Positions 43,925-53,435 of a stretch of 64,000 bases of DNA are shown one piece after another. The stretch is taken from contig NZ_CP125669.1 in assembly GCF_030053775.1 (NCBI RefSeq), forward strand, positions 3,763,634-3,827,633. The letters are read 5' to 3'. The DNA comes from Acinetobacter corruptisaponis (GTDB lineage: Bacteria; Pseudomonadota; Gammaproteobacteria; Pseudomonadales; Moraxellaceae). The notes under the pieces are model-generated. The model saw only the letters and a list, made by a program, of their open reading frames with translations. It was not told the DNA's origin and searched no databases. A program made the position numbers and the translations under genes. Position 1 is the first letter of the stretch. Every line of letters starts with the position of its first letter.

Positions 43925-45388
43925 TTAATGCTTTTTGGTCTGTATCCAGAAACCTAACATCACCATCACGGCAATCAAGCCCGCAAGTGTAGCCAGCAGA
44001 ATATCCCGAAGTGTCTTATCTATTGGCAACCACGTCCATTTGTGTAAATAGGCAAAGCTAAAACCCTCTAAAGCATCCTGTTGTGTCACTTGAGCGGCAA
44101 TTATACCACTGCTCGGTTCAATATAGAGTCGTAGTTGATTGGCTAAAGTCGTTTCAATTTTGATAACAGGCAAACGCTTATTAATAAAACCATACTCACC
44201 ACCAAAGCTTGTGATCCATGTACTTTGACCGAGTTGATTCAATGGTAGATTGAGATAACTTGCAGCAAGTTGTCTGCTTTGTTGCAAGGCATCCAGTATA
44301 TTCACCGTATGGGCATCTATTAACTTTATTTCAGGTGCTTGGCTTTTACCATGTGTATGGTGGTCATGTTCTTTGACTGCGGTCATACTGCCTTGCATTG
44401 GATTTTGTCCGATAGGCTGAAATAACCATCCTGCCTGAGCCTGATGTTGATTGAATGCAATTGGTACAAGACTTAAACGCTGTAAAGGCTGTGATACGAC
44501 AGCTTGCCATGCTTCCAGACTTAAATCTTCCGTATTAAAAACGGGCTGAATATTTTGAATATCAGGTTTTTTCTGCCATACATGATAAAAACCACTGATG
44601 ACCCAAAGCAGCATAAACACACTTAAACTGATACTTAAATAACGATGTAAAAAACGCATTGGTTTATGACCTAACCGATGATTTTTGCGATTATGGATTT
44701 TAAAAAATAATCCAATCCCCATAAATATCAGCACCAATATACCAATTAAGGCGATTTGCATCAGCAGCGTTTGACCTGTCCAGGCTTGATTACCCCACGT
44801 CCATGTATGACCTAAACGGAAAATTCTTGCCATCCACATTTTTTGGTCATTGGACAAGGTCGATAGTCGAGATTGAGAGGTATCAACATAAGCCCTTAGA
44901 CCATTGCTAAAATCGACACGCCAAATCGGTAATAAACGATTAACACTTGGATAATCATCACTAAACTCGGCAATGAGGGTGGTTGAAACAATCTCTTGCT
45001 CTCTTAATCCCGTGTACCAGAGAGCAAGGCGTTTAGCATCTTGCTGTTCTGCACCCTGAATTAACTGACCTGTTTGGCTGTCATAATATTCAGCCATATC
45101 TTGATAGGGTTTTAAGACACGATAGGCAACTTGTTGAGATTGCAACTGAATCGCTTGCAAAGCAGAAAAATGTTCAATTTGCTGCTGCTTTAAAAGCTGT
45201 GGAACAGCCAAAGCAGACCGCAAATCAAGCTCTTGAGATGGTGGCATACGTTTTACAGGCTGTGGCTGTGTTGCACTCATAATTGGGTGCAACACGCCAG
45301 TTAAAGCCCAGAATAAAACTAAAATGCCTAAAACCATCCCAAAATAACGATGCAAACGTATCAGTTTCTTAAGTTGGTTGGCATTCAT
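43925..45388 (-). CDS. PepSY-associated transmembrane protein
   Basis: A 487-residue inner-membrane protein with four membrane segments (about 15-38, 208-230, 247-268 and 460-482). It begins with the family-typical H-R-Y-F-G-M-V-L-G-x-L-V-L-F-W-A-L-T-G, followed by PepSY-like periplasmic regions. One periplasmic loop carries H-D-H-H-T-H-G. Members are linked to TonB receptors and are thought to reduce imported metal complexes at the inner membrane. It starts three bases after the TonB receptor stop, in one operon. Confidence 0.85.
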   Translation of the reverse strand: MNANQLKKLIRLHRYFGMVLGILVLFWALTGVLHPIMSATQPQPVKRMPPSQELDLRSALAVPQLLKQQQIEHFSALQAIQLQSQQVAYRVLKPYQDMAEYYDSQTGQLIQGAEQQDAKRLALWYTGLREQEIVSTTLIAEFSDDYPSVNRLLPIWRVDFSNGLRAYVDTSQSRLSTLSNDQKMWMARIFRLGHTWTWGNQAWTGQTLLMQIALIGILVLIFMGIGLFFKIHNRKNHRLGHKPMRFLHRYLSISLSVFMLLWVISGFYHVWQKKPDIQNIQPVFNTEDLSLEAWQAVVSQPLQRLSLVPIAFNQHQAQAGWLFQPIGQNPMQGSMTAVKEHDHHTHGKSQAPEIKLIDAHTVNILDALQQSRQLAASYLNLPLNQLGQSTWITSFGGEYGFINKRLPVIKIETTLANQLRLYIEPSSGIIAAQVTQQDALEGFSFAYLHKWTWLPIDKTLRDILLATLAGLIAVMVMLGFWIQTKKH

Positions 45389-45391
45389 GGC

Positions 45392-47503
45392 TTATTTCCC
45401 AAAGTGGTAACGTAAGCCTAATAAATAGGTACGAGGTGCAGCAGGGGTATAACTCGCCTGATTGTTGCTGTAAGAGGTGCTTTCAGAATAGTGCTCATCT
45501 GTTACATTGAGAACTTGCCCATAAATTTCATAAGCATTTTTACGATAATTGGCACGTAAATTTAAAACAGTATGTCCATTATACTTCTCAGTATTGGCAT
45601 CATTCATCCAGTAGGAACCCACGTAGACACCCTCAGCAGAGAGCAGCAATTCAGGAATAGGTCTGATCTGGTATTCAAGCGTACCAAAGGTTTTCGGTGC
45701 GCTTGGCATGGTATTACCACTGTAATCTAAAACACTGGAGGGCTGGAACTCCTTATATTCGTGTTCTGCCCAGCTACCAGATAACTTTAAACGCTGGTCA
45801 TAGAGATCACTAATTTTCCATGTTCCCCCAATCTCAATACCTTGATGTAGCGTTTTGCCTGTATTACGTGGTTCACGAGTATTGTCTGGTTTGGTATAGC
45901 TCATCACTTCATCCTTACCCTGTAAGCGGTATAAGGTGATTTCACCATCTAAGTGATCATCAAGTAGTTTAAAACGTACACCAGCATCTATGTTATTAAA
46001 GGTGGCTTCTTTGAGATTGGGTGTCACTAGATTCGCACCATATAGACTGCTGACCTCTGGCGGAACAAACCCCTGTGACCAATTGCTATATATATCCATT
46101 GCAGGGGTGATATTCCAGACAAAACCGAGTTGAGGGCTGGCTTTATGAAAATTTCGTTTTTCATCAGGTGCGCCTGTCACAGTAGATGGCGTTAATTTAT
46201 TGTCATAATCATAGCTAATCCAGTCATAACGTGCGCCACCGACCAGATTTAATGTTGGTAAAATCTGCCAGTTGGCTTGAGCATAAATTGCCTGGTTATT
46301 GACATCAACATTAAAGTCTCGTAATAACTGGCGTTGTTTAAAGCCTGTATAAACTAAGGTATTTGGATCACGGAAGATTTCAATATCATTAGTTTTTGCT
46401 TGAGTTGGAGAATGATCAGCCATAAGGCCAACAATCAACTTAACCTGATCTAATGTTGCAGAATGCTGTAGATTTAAACCATAGGATTGAAACGCATTAT
46501 AGGTGGTTTGACCACTATATGTTCCAGTCGGTTTACCGTTTTTAATATCAGTACGAATGGTATAACTTGGATTTTGTTCTGTGCTGTTGTCACGATAATA
46601 GATTGTTGCCTGACTTTGCTGCTCATCACTCCATTGATGACTCATTTGGGAAGAAAGGCGAGTTGCATCTACATCACGATAAGTGAATGTTTGATAGCTA
46701 TAACCTGCACGTTTATTGAAATCATCTTTATTCAAACTGCCTGTCATATCCGCTTTGAGATGATTATAGCTGACAATATTTTTGATTTGTGTTGCATCAG
46801 AAATACGCCAGTCATGTCTCAATGTCACACTTTGCTTATTACTTTCAGCATGATCCTGCCAACTATCTCCACGATCGCTGGCATAGCCTGAAATTCTTAA
46901 ACCATGTTCACCAAAATTTGTATTAAAGGTATTGGAAGCCCCCAAGTCCACACGACGATAGCCCTCACTGCTTGCACTGATTCCTAAATCAGCGGTTGGT
47001 GTTAAACTTGGGGCTTTGGTTAGAAAGTTAATTGTTCCACCAATGGCATTACTGCCATATAAGCTACTGGCTGGACCACGTAGGATTTCAATACTCTCAA
47101 TCCCTGCCAAATTTACCTCATAAAGTGCGTTGTGGTTAAACACACCAACAGGGCGCACTGAAACGCCATCTTCTAAATATTGATAAACCGCAGCAGTGGT
47201 GATCGGTTGGCGAATCGACATCATGTGTTGTTCGTTGCCCAAATCATTCATTAAGACACCTGGTGTTTGATTGACAAGCTGACCAATAAAGGTCGCATGT
47301 TTTTCTTCAATGTCAGTGTTACTAATTTTACTGATTGCAGCAGGCGTATTATTGATGGATTCACCCTCACGACTTGCAGTGACTACAATGGTGGAGAGTG
47401 TTTTAGTTTCATTATTTGCTGTGTTTTCGGCAAATGCCAAAGAACTATAGCTAATAGACAAGCACGCAGCCGTTAATACTGACAAACGAAATTGAGTATT
47501 CAT
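45392..47503 (-). CDS. TonB-dependent receptor
   Basis: A 703-residue outer-membrane receptor. It has a signal peptide (to SSLAFAEN, about residue 26), a TonB box S-T-I-V-V-T-A-S-R and a plug with I-L-R-G-P-A-S-S-L-Y-G-S-N-A-I-G-G. The barrel is full length with a C-terminal L-G-L-R-Y-H-F. The length and plug resemble receptors for small siderophores or metal chelates; substrate not determinable. It lies between a (broken) DUF2946 gene upstream and the PepSY gene downstream on the same strand, suggesting metal uptake with inner-membrane reduction. Confidence 0.87.
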   Translation of the reverse strand: MNTQFRLSVLTAACLSISYSSLAFAENTANNETKTLSTIVVTASREGESINNTPAAISKISNTDIEEKHATFIGQLVNQTPGVLMNDLGNEQHMMSIRQPITTAAVYQYLEDGVSVRPVGVFNHNALYEVNLAGIESIEILRGPASSLYGSNAIGGTINFLTKAPSLTPTADLGISASSEGYRRVDLGASNTFNTNFGEHGLRISGYASDRGDSWQDHAESNKQSVTLRHDWRISDATQIKNIVSYNHLKADMTGSLNKDDFNKRAGYSYQTFTYRDVDATRLSSQMSHQWSDEQQSQATIYYRDNSTEQNPSYTIRTDIKNGKPTGTYSGQTTYNAFQSYGLNLQHSATLDQVKLIVGLMADHSPTQAKTNDIEIFRDPNTLVYTGFKQRQLLRDFNVDVNNQAIYAQANWQILPTLNLVGGARYDWISYDYDNKLTPSTVTGAPDEKRNFHKASPQLGFVWNITPAMDIYSNWSQGFVPPEVSSLYGANLVTPNLKEATFNNIDAGVRFKLLDDHLDGEITLYRLQGKDEVMSYTKPDNTREPRNTGKTLHQGIEIGGTWKISDLYDQRLKLSGSWAEHEYKEFQPSSVLDYSGNTMPSAPKTFGTLEYQIRPIPELLLSAEGVYVGSYWMNDANTEKYNGHTVLNLRANYRKNAYEIYGQVLNVTDEHYSESTSYSNNQASYTPAAPRTYLLGLRYHFGK

Positions 47504-47581
47504 TTTTAAACTCTATAAAAAAGCAATAAACGAGGTTATACACAGTGACGATGCACCGAGTACGATGTAAAAAATTGCAAT

Positions 47582-48079
47582 TTATAGAGCGAGTGGTGGA
47601 GCTTGTTTTATGGGAAGAATATAGAAGATTCGAGGGATGTGCAGATCTTCTGTCCATGTATAACACAGGCATCGTACACGACTAAACCAAGCCACTAAAA
47701 ATACTAAAATAAATGCAATCAATGGAATGATTGCAGCAGCATCTAAACCATGTGTACATAAAGGACAGTGCTTCATGATTTGGCTTGCAAGTGCAAAAAC
47801 CTCCTGAGCATATTCACTGAGTTGAGAATGCTGAGTATGTTGCAAATGCTGCTGGTGGGACATCTTGTGCATTTAATGATGATGTGTATGTTCCTGAGTC
47901 AGCATCATCGTATTTTGAATTTCTGTGACTTGGCAATGAGATGGCATTGCATAAAGTGCGGGCATGATGCCTGTGTGTACCATCGTTGGTAAGAAGATAT
48001 GCCAGAGTAAACACAGCAAAGTGATCGCACCAAGCACGGTACGCCACTTTAGCAAGTGTTGACGAAAACTGGACTTCAT
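47582..48079 (-). pseudogene. DUF2946 family gene interrupted by an in-frame stop (third copy)
   Basis: Two frames in the same phase, 68 and 96 codons, are separated only by a TAA at 47873-47875. Joined, they give about 165 residues with the DUF2946 layout: N-terminal membrane segment (VLGAITLLCLLWHIFLPTM), His-rich middle ending in HTHHH, the C-P-L-C motif, and a variant ending IKQAPPLAL. The second part starts ATG immediately after the TAA, so reinitiation could still make the C-terminal piece, but it would lack the membrane start. It precedes the TonB receptor gene. Confidence 0.7.
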
Positions 48080-48762
48080 ATCAGCGATACGTCGTAGTAG
48101 AAATGTGGCAGCAGTATAATTAAAAAAAGATTACAATTCAAAAACAATCTTTTTGCAATTAAATGTTGTATTGGTCAAATAAGATCAAACTCTTTGATAG
48201 AGAATTTGAAGTTTTTCTGCTCGGGGCTATTCAATTCAATGCAGCCAACTGATTGCTCTCAAAATGCATGTAATTTGAGCTACATAAGTATTAATTATAA
48301 TTCGACGTAACTTGTATCTCCTTGTGGTAATCTTCTCAGTCTATAAAGTAAGTTTAATTCTACGATTAGCATGGTTTTAGCCAATCATTTTTAAATGGCA
48401 CACATCCGATAAATAACTTATTACTCACGTTATGATATTTGTTTAGATGTGACTTATGTCCTAAGCAGTTATCTATGCAAACTTGTGTAATGTTAAGTCT
48501 TGGTTTACATATTATTCGACAAATATGCACTGTACAGTTTGCAGCAAATGTTCGTTTGGTTTTGCTCATCTTGAAACTTGCGACTCGGAGAGTTTATCTC
48601 TAGATCATTACAGTAATAGAAGTGGCACTTCAAATGTTAATTATAAAAATAAAAGAATTTTTTCCATTTTAAAGAGCAAAAATTTATACGAAATTTACGC
48701 CCATAAATTTTCAGATTATTAAAATATATTTCTAGGAAAGCGTTCTATACATAGGAAAATTC
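48080..48762. other. Gene-free stretch before the kdp region
   Basis: About 680 bases holding the promoters of the divergent DUF2946/TonB operon and the kdp side. Short frames at 48366-48569 (minus) and 48483-48722 (plus) lack family resemblance. The motif ATATGCACTGT at 48523-48533 with TTGCAGC at 48539-48545 matches sequence in the promoter of the first DUF2946 gene (37561-37584). No RNA gene or mobile element was recognised. Confidence 0.45.
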
Positions 48763-48966
48763 ATGGGTTTCTTTAGGTCTGCTGCTGAAAGTAATCGTTT
48801 GCAGAACACATTGCTTAATCAGAAAGGTCTCTTGGATGGTCTTCATACAGAGAGATTGGTTGATCAGTATGCTGATGTATCGCCAGAAGTACAAAAAGTG
48901 ATTGTTCAGATTTTCAAGGAGCGAGGTTATTCCAAACGTGAAATAGAACAATTATTGAAGCAGTGA
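48763..48966 (+). CDS. Small hypothetical protein upstream of kdp
   Basis: A 67-residue, helical-looking, soluble protein with a good RBS (TAGGAAAA). The sequence (for example DVSPEVQKVIVQIFKERGY, then SKREIEQLLKQ) has a normal protein composition and no recognised family. It lies 86 bases upstream of kdpA on the same strand. It is not KdpF, which is a single membrane helix. Confidence 0.6.
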   Translation: MGFFRSAAESNRLQNTLLNQKGLLDGLHTERLVDQYADVSPEVQKVIVQIFKERGYSKREIEQLLKQ

Positions 48967-49052
48967 TTTTATGCAAAATTTACGTCTGCCGTTTTTTTCA
49001 ATATAGATAATTTACGCTGTCAATTTCCATACTCATGCTGATCTATTTTTAA

Positions 49053-50759
49053 ATGGCATTTGCAATGTGGGAATTTATTTTCGTATTTTTATTTTCCTTA
49101 GTGTTGGCATATCCACTTGGTGGATACCTTGCAAAAGTAATGCAGGCAACACCAATGAAATCAGACATCCTGCTTAACTGGATAGAGAAACCGCTTTATG
49201 CAGTGATGGGTGTTAAAAATGCTGGTATGAATTGGCGACAGTATATGCTCGCTTTTTTAATCAGCAATATTGCTTTGCTTGTGATCAGTGTGGTGATTTT
49301 AATGACACAGGCTTGGCTACCACTCAATCCCGACCATATCCCCAACATGAAATGGGATTTGGCTTTACATACCGCCATTTCATTTTTAACCAATACCAAC
49401 CAACAGCATTATTCTGGTCAAGCCCAGTTGTCTTATTTTGCCCAGATGACTGTGATTACAGGTATGCAGTTTATTTCGCCCCTGATTGGTCTCGCCCTTG
49501 TGGTGGCAATGTTAAGAGCATTGTTCTTACAGGAAAAGTTAACCAATGGCATTAAACGCAACTGGAATGAGGTTAATTTAGGCAACTATTGGCAGGACAT
49601 CATTCGTCCGTTATTCCGTTTTATGATTCCATTGGCAATGGTTTGGTCACTATTGCTGACCAGTCAGGGTGTGCCATCCACTTTATCCAGTGGACCAAGC
49701 GTACAAACCGTAGAACAACATGCAGAATTTAGCTCGCAACAGATTCCACTTGGTCCAGTTGCGCCAATGATTGCCATCAAGCAACTGGGCAGTAATGGTG
49801 GTGGTTGGTATGGTCCAAATAGTACTGTGCCTTTAGAAAATCCAACACCACTTTCCAATGTTCTTGAAATGATTGCCATTTTACTGATTCCAATGGCTGT
49901 GATTTTTATGATTGGAACATTGGTCAATCGTAAAAAACTGATGTGGATGATATTCGGTACGATGATGCTGATGTCATTGATTTCCACATCACTGGCATTT
50001 TGGACAGAAAAATCTTCATTAAGTGTTAATCCTGCCTTGATGGAGGGTAAGGAATTGCGTTTTGGTGCAGAGGCATCGGCATTGTGGGGGACTTTAACCA
50101 CACAGGTAAATAACGGTTCAGTCAATATGATGCACGACTCAGCCTCGCCACTCACAGGTTTGGTTGAGCTATGTAATATGTTGATTAATGCCATCTGGGG
50201 TGGGATTGGCTGTGGTTTAGCTCAATTCTTTATCTACTTATTTATTGCAGTCTTTATTGCTGGTCTGATGACAGGACGAACGCCTGAAGTCTTTGGACGC
50301 AAAATTGAAGTCACCGAAATCAAATTATTGGCGATTGTGATTGTATTACAGCCTGTGATGTTACTGACTCTAACTGCAATTACATTGGCAATTCCCAGTT
50401 TAACAGGCAATTCAAATCCATCCTTTCATGCAATTAGCCAAGTCTTTTATGAATATGTGTCTGCCTTTGCCAATAATGGCTCAGGTTTTGAGGGGCTGGC
50501 GGATAACACTGTTTGGTGGAATTTAAGCACAAGCATTGCCTTGCTTGCAGGTCGTTACAGCACCCTGATTATTCCTGTAATGATTGCAGTTAGTTTAGCC
50601 AGCAAAGTACAAGGTTCTGAAAATAAAGGTTCTTTACAGATTGAATCACCGACATTTGCCTTAACTTTGGTGGGTATCGTACTGATTCTGACCTTGTTGC
50701 AATTTATGCCTGTGTTGGTTCTTGGACCAATTGCTGATTATGTATCAGTACAGTTTTAA
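49053..50759 (+). CDS. kdpA: Potassium-transporting ATPase subunit KdpA
   Basis: A 568-residue, ten-helix membrane protein, full length for KdpA. Selectivity-filter loops are visible, including S-F-L-T-N-T-N-Q-Q-H-Y-S-G and I-K-Q-L-G-S-N-G-G-G-W-Y-G, plus FANNGSGFEGL. KdpA holds the channel-like K+ path of the KdpFABC complex, which takes up K+ with high affinity. The ATG at 49053 lacks a clear RBS; the ATG at 49065 (MWEFIFVF) is a good alternative. No kdpF frame was found before it. Confidence 0.95.
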   Translation: MAFAMWEFIFVFLFSLVLAYPLGGYLAKVMQATPMKSDILLNWIEKPLYAVMGVKNAGMNWRQYMLAFLISNIALLVISVVILMTQAWLPLNPDHIPNMKWDLALHTAISFLTNTNQQHYSGQAQLSYFAQMTVITGMQFISPLIGLALVVAMLRALFLQEKLTNGIKRNWNEVNLGNYWQDIIRPLFRFMIPLAMVWSLLLTSQGVPSTLSSGPSVQTVEQHAEFSSQQIPLGPVAPMIAIKQLGSNGGGWYGPNSTVPLENPTPLSNVLEMIAILLIPMAVIFMIGTLVNRKKLMWMIFGTMMLMSLISTSLAFWTEKSSLSVNPALMEGKELRFGAEASALWGTLTTQVNNGSVNMMHDSASPLTGLVELCNMLINAIWGGIGCGLAQFFIYLFIAVFIAGLMTGRTPEVFGRKIEVTEIKLLAIVIVLQPVMLLTLTAITLAIPSLTGNSNPSFHAISQVFYEYVSAFANNGSGFEGLADNTVWWNLSTSIALLAGRYSTLIIPVMIAVSLASKVQGSENKGSLQIESPTFALTLVGIVLILTLLQFMPVLVLGPIADYVSVQF

Positions 50760-50774
50760 CAGTGGAGCAGTCAA

Positions 50775-52784
50775 ATGAAAACATTAAATGCAAGTAAGAT
50801 GGACATTGTTAATCAGGAAATTGTTCAACAGACTTTTTATAAACTGCTACCACAACATGCGTTTAAAAATCCTGTCATGGCCTGTGTCTGGGTGGGTACA
50901 GTCTTAACCTTTGTGGCAACCTTAATGGGACAAGCCAGTTTGGGATTAGGACTGACATTAAGCCTGATTTTGTTGATTACCGTGTTATTTGCCAATTATG
51001 CCGAAGCGGTGGCAGAAGCCAAAGGTAGAGGGCAAGCCTCATCCTTACGTCAGGCAAGAGAGAATCTGTTTGCCAGTCGGCTTGCGGATTTAAATGCCCA
51101 AGCGGTGCGTATTTCAGCCAATGAACTTAAAAAAGGTGATTTCGTCATCGTCAATGCAGGAGAACTGATTCCTGCGGATGGTGAGATTATTCAGGGTTTT
51201 GCCACCATCAATGAATCGGCAGTGACAGGTGAATCTGCTCCTGTGTTACGTGAAGCCAATACTGATCGCTCAGGTGTGATTGGGGGAACAAAAGTCTTAT
51301 CAGACAGCATCATTATAGAAGTCAGTAATGAAGCAGGTCATAGCTTTTTAGACCGTATGATTGCGTTGGTTGAGGGTGCGAACCGTCAAAAAACACCAAA
51401 TGAAATCGCTTTGGGAATTTTACTCAATGTGATGACAGTGACTTTTATTGTCGTGGTGATGACGCTGCCATTCATTGGGGGAATTGTCGGTGTCAAAATC
51501 AGTATCGTGTTACTGATTGCTTTATTGGTGTGCCTGATTCCAACCACGATTGGCGGTCTATTGCCTGCGATTGGGATTGCAGGAATGAACCGTGCATTAA
51601 AAGCCAATGTCCTGGCAAAATCAGGTAAAGCCGTTGAAGTTGCAGGCGATATAGATGTGTTGCTACTGGATAAAACAGGCACAATTACCTATGGTGACCG
51701 TCAGGCAACGGCATTTTATCCGTTGGCAGGTGTGACCCCAAGCGAATTACGCCAAGCTGCCATGCTCACTTCTTTTGCTGATCCAACCCCCGAAGGTAAA
51801 TCGGTGGTGAGTCTAGGCAAGGAACTTGGGGAAAGTATCAGTGAGCCAAAAGATGCAGAATTTATCCAGTTTAGTGCAGCCACACGTTTATCTGGTGTCG
51901 ATTTGGCAACAGGACAAACGATTCGTAAAGGGGCAGTGGATGCTATCCTTAAATTCACCCAGCAGGATATTCAGGACAATATTGAACTGAAAACCCGAGT
52001 GGAACAGGTTGCATCTAAAGGAGCGACACCTTTGGTGGTGGCATCCAATCACAATATTCTCGGTGTGATTGAACTTTCAGATGTGATTAAACAAGGCATT
52101 AAAGAACGTTTTGCTTTATTGCGGCAAATGGGTATTAAAACCATTATGGTCACGGGGGATAATCCTTTGACGGCTGCTGCAATTGCTGCTGAAGCAGGCG
52201 TGGATGATTATATTGCGGAAGCAAGACCAGAAGATAAACTCGCCTGTATTCGCAATGAGCAGGCAATGGGACGACTGGTGGCAATGGTTGGCGATGGAAC
52301 CAATGATGCTCCTGCATTGGCTCAGGCAGATATTGGCTTGGCAATGAATTCTGGCACACAGGCGGCTAAAGAAGCAGGCAATATGGTGGACTTGGATTCT
52401 GACCCGACCAAACTGCTGGATGTGGTTGAAATTGGCAAACAGCAATTGATTACACGAGGTGCATTAACCACCTTTTCACTGGCAAATGATGTCTCAAAAT
52501 ATTTTGTGATTTTACCTGCCTTATTCGCAGTCGCCATTCCTCAACTCAATATATTAAACATTCTACATCTGGATAATCCAAGCAGTGCCATTGTTTCAGC
52601 CTTAATCTTTAATGCCTTGATTATTCCGATGTTAATTCCATTGGCATTACGTGGTGTTCAGTTTAAGCCTGCCAGTGCATTACAACTGCTGAGACGCAAT
52701 ATGCTGGTTTATGGTGTCGGTGGCGTGGTGTTTCCATTCATTGTCATCAAGTTGATTGATGTCTTGATATCCCGTTTTTTCTAA
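50775..52784 (+). CDS. kdpB: Potassium-transporting P-type ATPase subunit KdpB
   Basis: A 669-residue P-type ATPase. The phosphorylation motif is D299-K-T-G-T, with T-G-E-S in the actuator domain ([10 protein letters not shown]) and [12 protein letters not shown] near the hinge. KdpB couples ATP hydrolysis to K+ movement through KdpA. It starts 15 bases after kdpA with a GGAG RBS and ends 17 bases before kdpC. Confidence 0.96.
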   Translation: MKTLNASKMDIVNQEIVQQTFYKLLPQHAFKNPVMACVWVGTVLTFVATLMGQASLGLGLTLSLILLITVLFANYAEAVAEAKGRGQASSLRQARENLFASRLADLNAQAVRISANELKKGDFVIVNAGELIPADGEIIQGFATINESAVTGESAPVLREANTDRSGVIGGTKVLSDSIIIEVSNEAGHSFLDRMIALVEGANRQKTPNEIALGILLNVMTVTFIVVVMTLPFIGGIVGVKISIVLLIALLVCLIPTTIGGLLPAIGIAGMNRALKANVLAKSGKAVEVAGDIDVLLLDKTGTITYGDRQATAFYPLAGVTPSELRQAAMLTSFADPTPEGKSVVSLGKELGESISEPKDAEFIQFSAATRLSGVDLATGQTIRKGAVDAILKFTQQDIQDNIELKTRVEQVASKGATPLVVASNHNILGVIELSDVIKQGIKERFALLRQMGIKTIMVTGDNPLTAAAIAAEAGVDDYIAEARPEDKLACIRNEQAMGRLVAMVGDGTNDAPALAQADIGLAMNSGTQAAKEAGNMVDLDSDPTKLLDVVEIGKQQLITRGALTTFSLANDVSKYFVILPALFAVAIPQLNILNILHLDNPSSAIVSALIFNALIIPMLIPLALRGVQFKPASALQLLRRNMLVYGVGGVVFPFIVIKLIDVLISRFF

Positions 52785-52801
52785 AATAAGAGGTAAATGC
52801 C

Positions 52802-53413
52802 ATGAATATGCAACAACAACTCGCAGCCATATCCAATGAAAAACAGCCTGTTTTACGTCAAAGCATCGGGTTGGTGACCGTTGGATTTATACTGTGTGGT
52901 GTTTTATATTGTGCAGTGAATGTGTCGATTGCTCAAATCATTTTTCCAGCGCAAGCCAATGGTAGCTTGATTGAACATCAAGGCAAAATGATGGGTTCAG
53001 CTTTGGTGGCTCAACCATTTACAGGTCAGCAATATTTCCATCCTAGACCCAGTGCGGTGGATTACAATCCACCAAGTGTAGGTGGTAGTAACTTGGCAGT
53101 GAGCAATCCCGATTTACAACAACAAATCGCTGAACGTCGGGCAAAGTTCGCTCATGAAAATGCGATCAATCCACAGGATGTATCCAATGAAATGCTGACG
53201 GCTTCTGGCAGTGGAATTGACCCCGACATTTCCCCACAAAGTGCATTATTACAGCTAAAACGGGTAGCACAACACCGTCAGCTTACTGAACAGCAGGTCG
53301 AGAATGTAATCAAACAACATATTCAACCCAAACAATTTGGCTTGTTTGGACAAGAGCGAGTCAATGTACTGCAATTGAATCTGGCTTTAGACCAATTACA
53401 ACGTCCGCTTTAA
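52802..53413 (+). CDS. kdpC: Potassium-transporting ATPase subunit KdpC
   Basis: A 203-residue protein with one N-terminal membrane helix (about 22-45) and a periplasmic domain with the family segment Q-Y-F-H-P-R-P-S-A-V-D-Y. S-G-S-G-I-D-P-D-I-S-P-x-S-A and the repeated V-x-x-x-I-x-x-H near the end complete the KdpC signature. KdpC stabilises the KdpAB complex. RBS AGAGGTAAA. Confidence 0.95.
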   Translation: MNMQQQLAAISNEKQPVLRQSIGLVTVGFILCGVLYCAVNVSIAQIIFPAQANGSLIEHQGKMMGSALVAQPFTGQQYFHPRPSAVDYNPPSVGGSNLAVSNPDLQQQIAERRAKFAHENAINPQDVSNEMLTASGSGIDPDISPQSALLQLKRVAQHRQLTEQQVENVIKQHIQPKQFGLFGQERVNVLQLNLALDQLQRPL

Positions 53414-53435
53414 TGCTGAACATGAGAGAACCCGA

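Noticed and set aside
48366..48722. Two short frames in the gap before kdp, one with several cysteines
   Set aside because: No RBS, no recognised motif, and composition like intergenic DNA.
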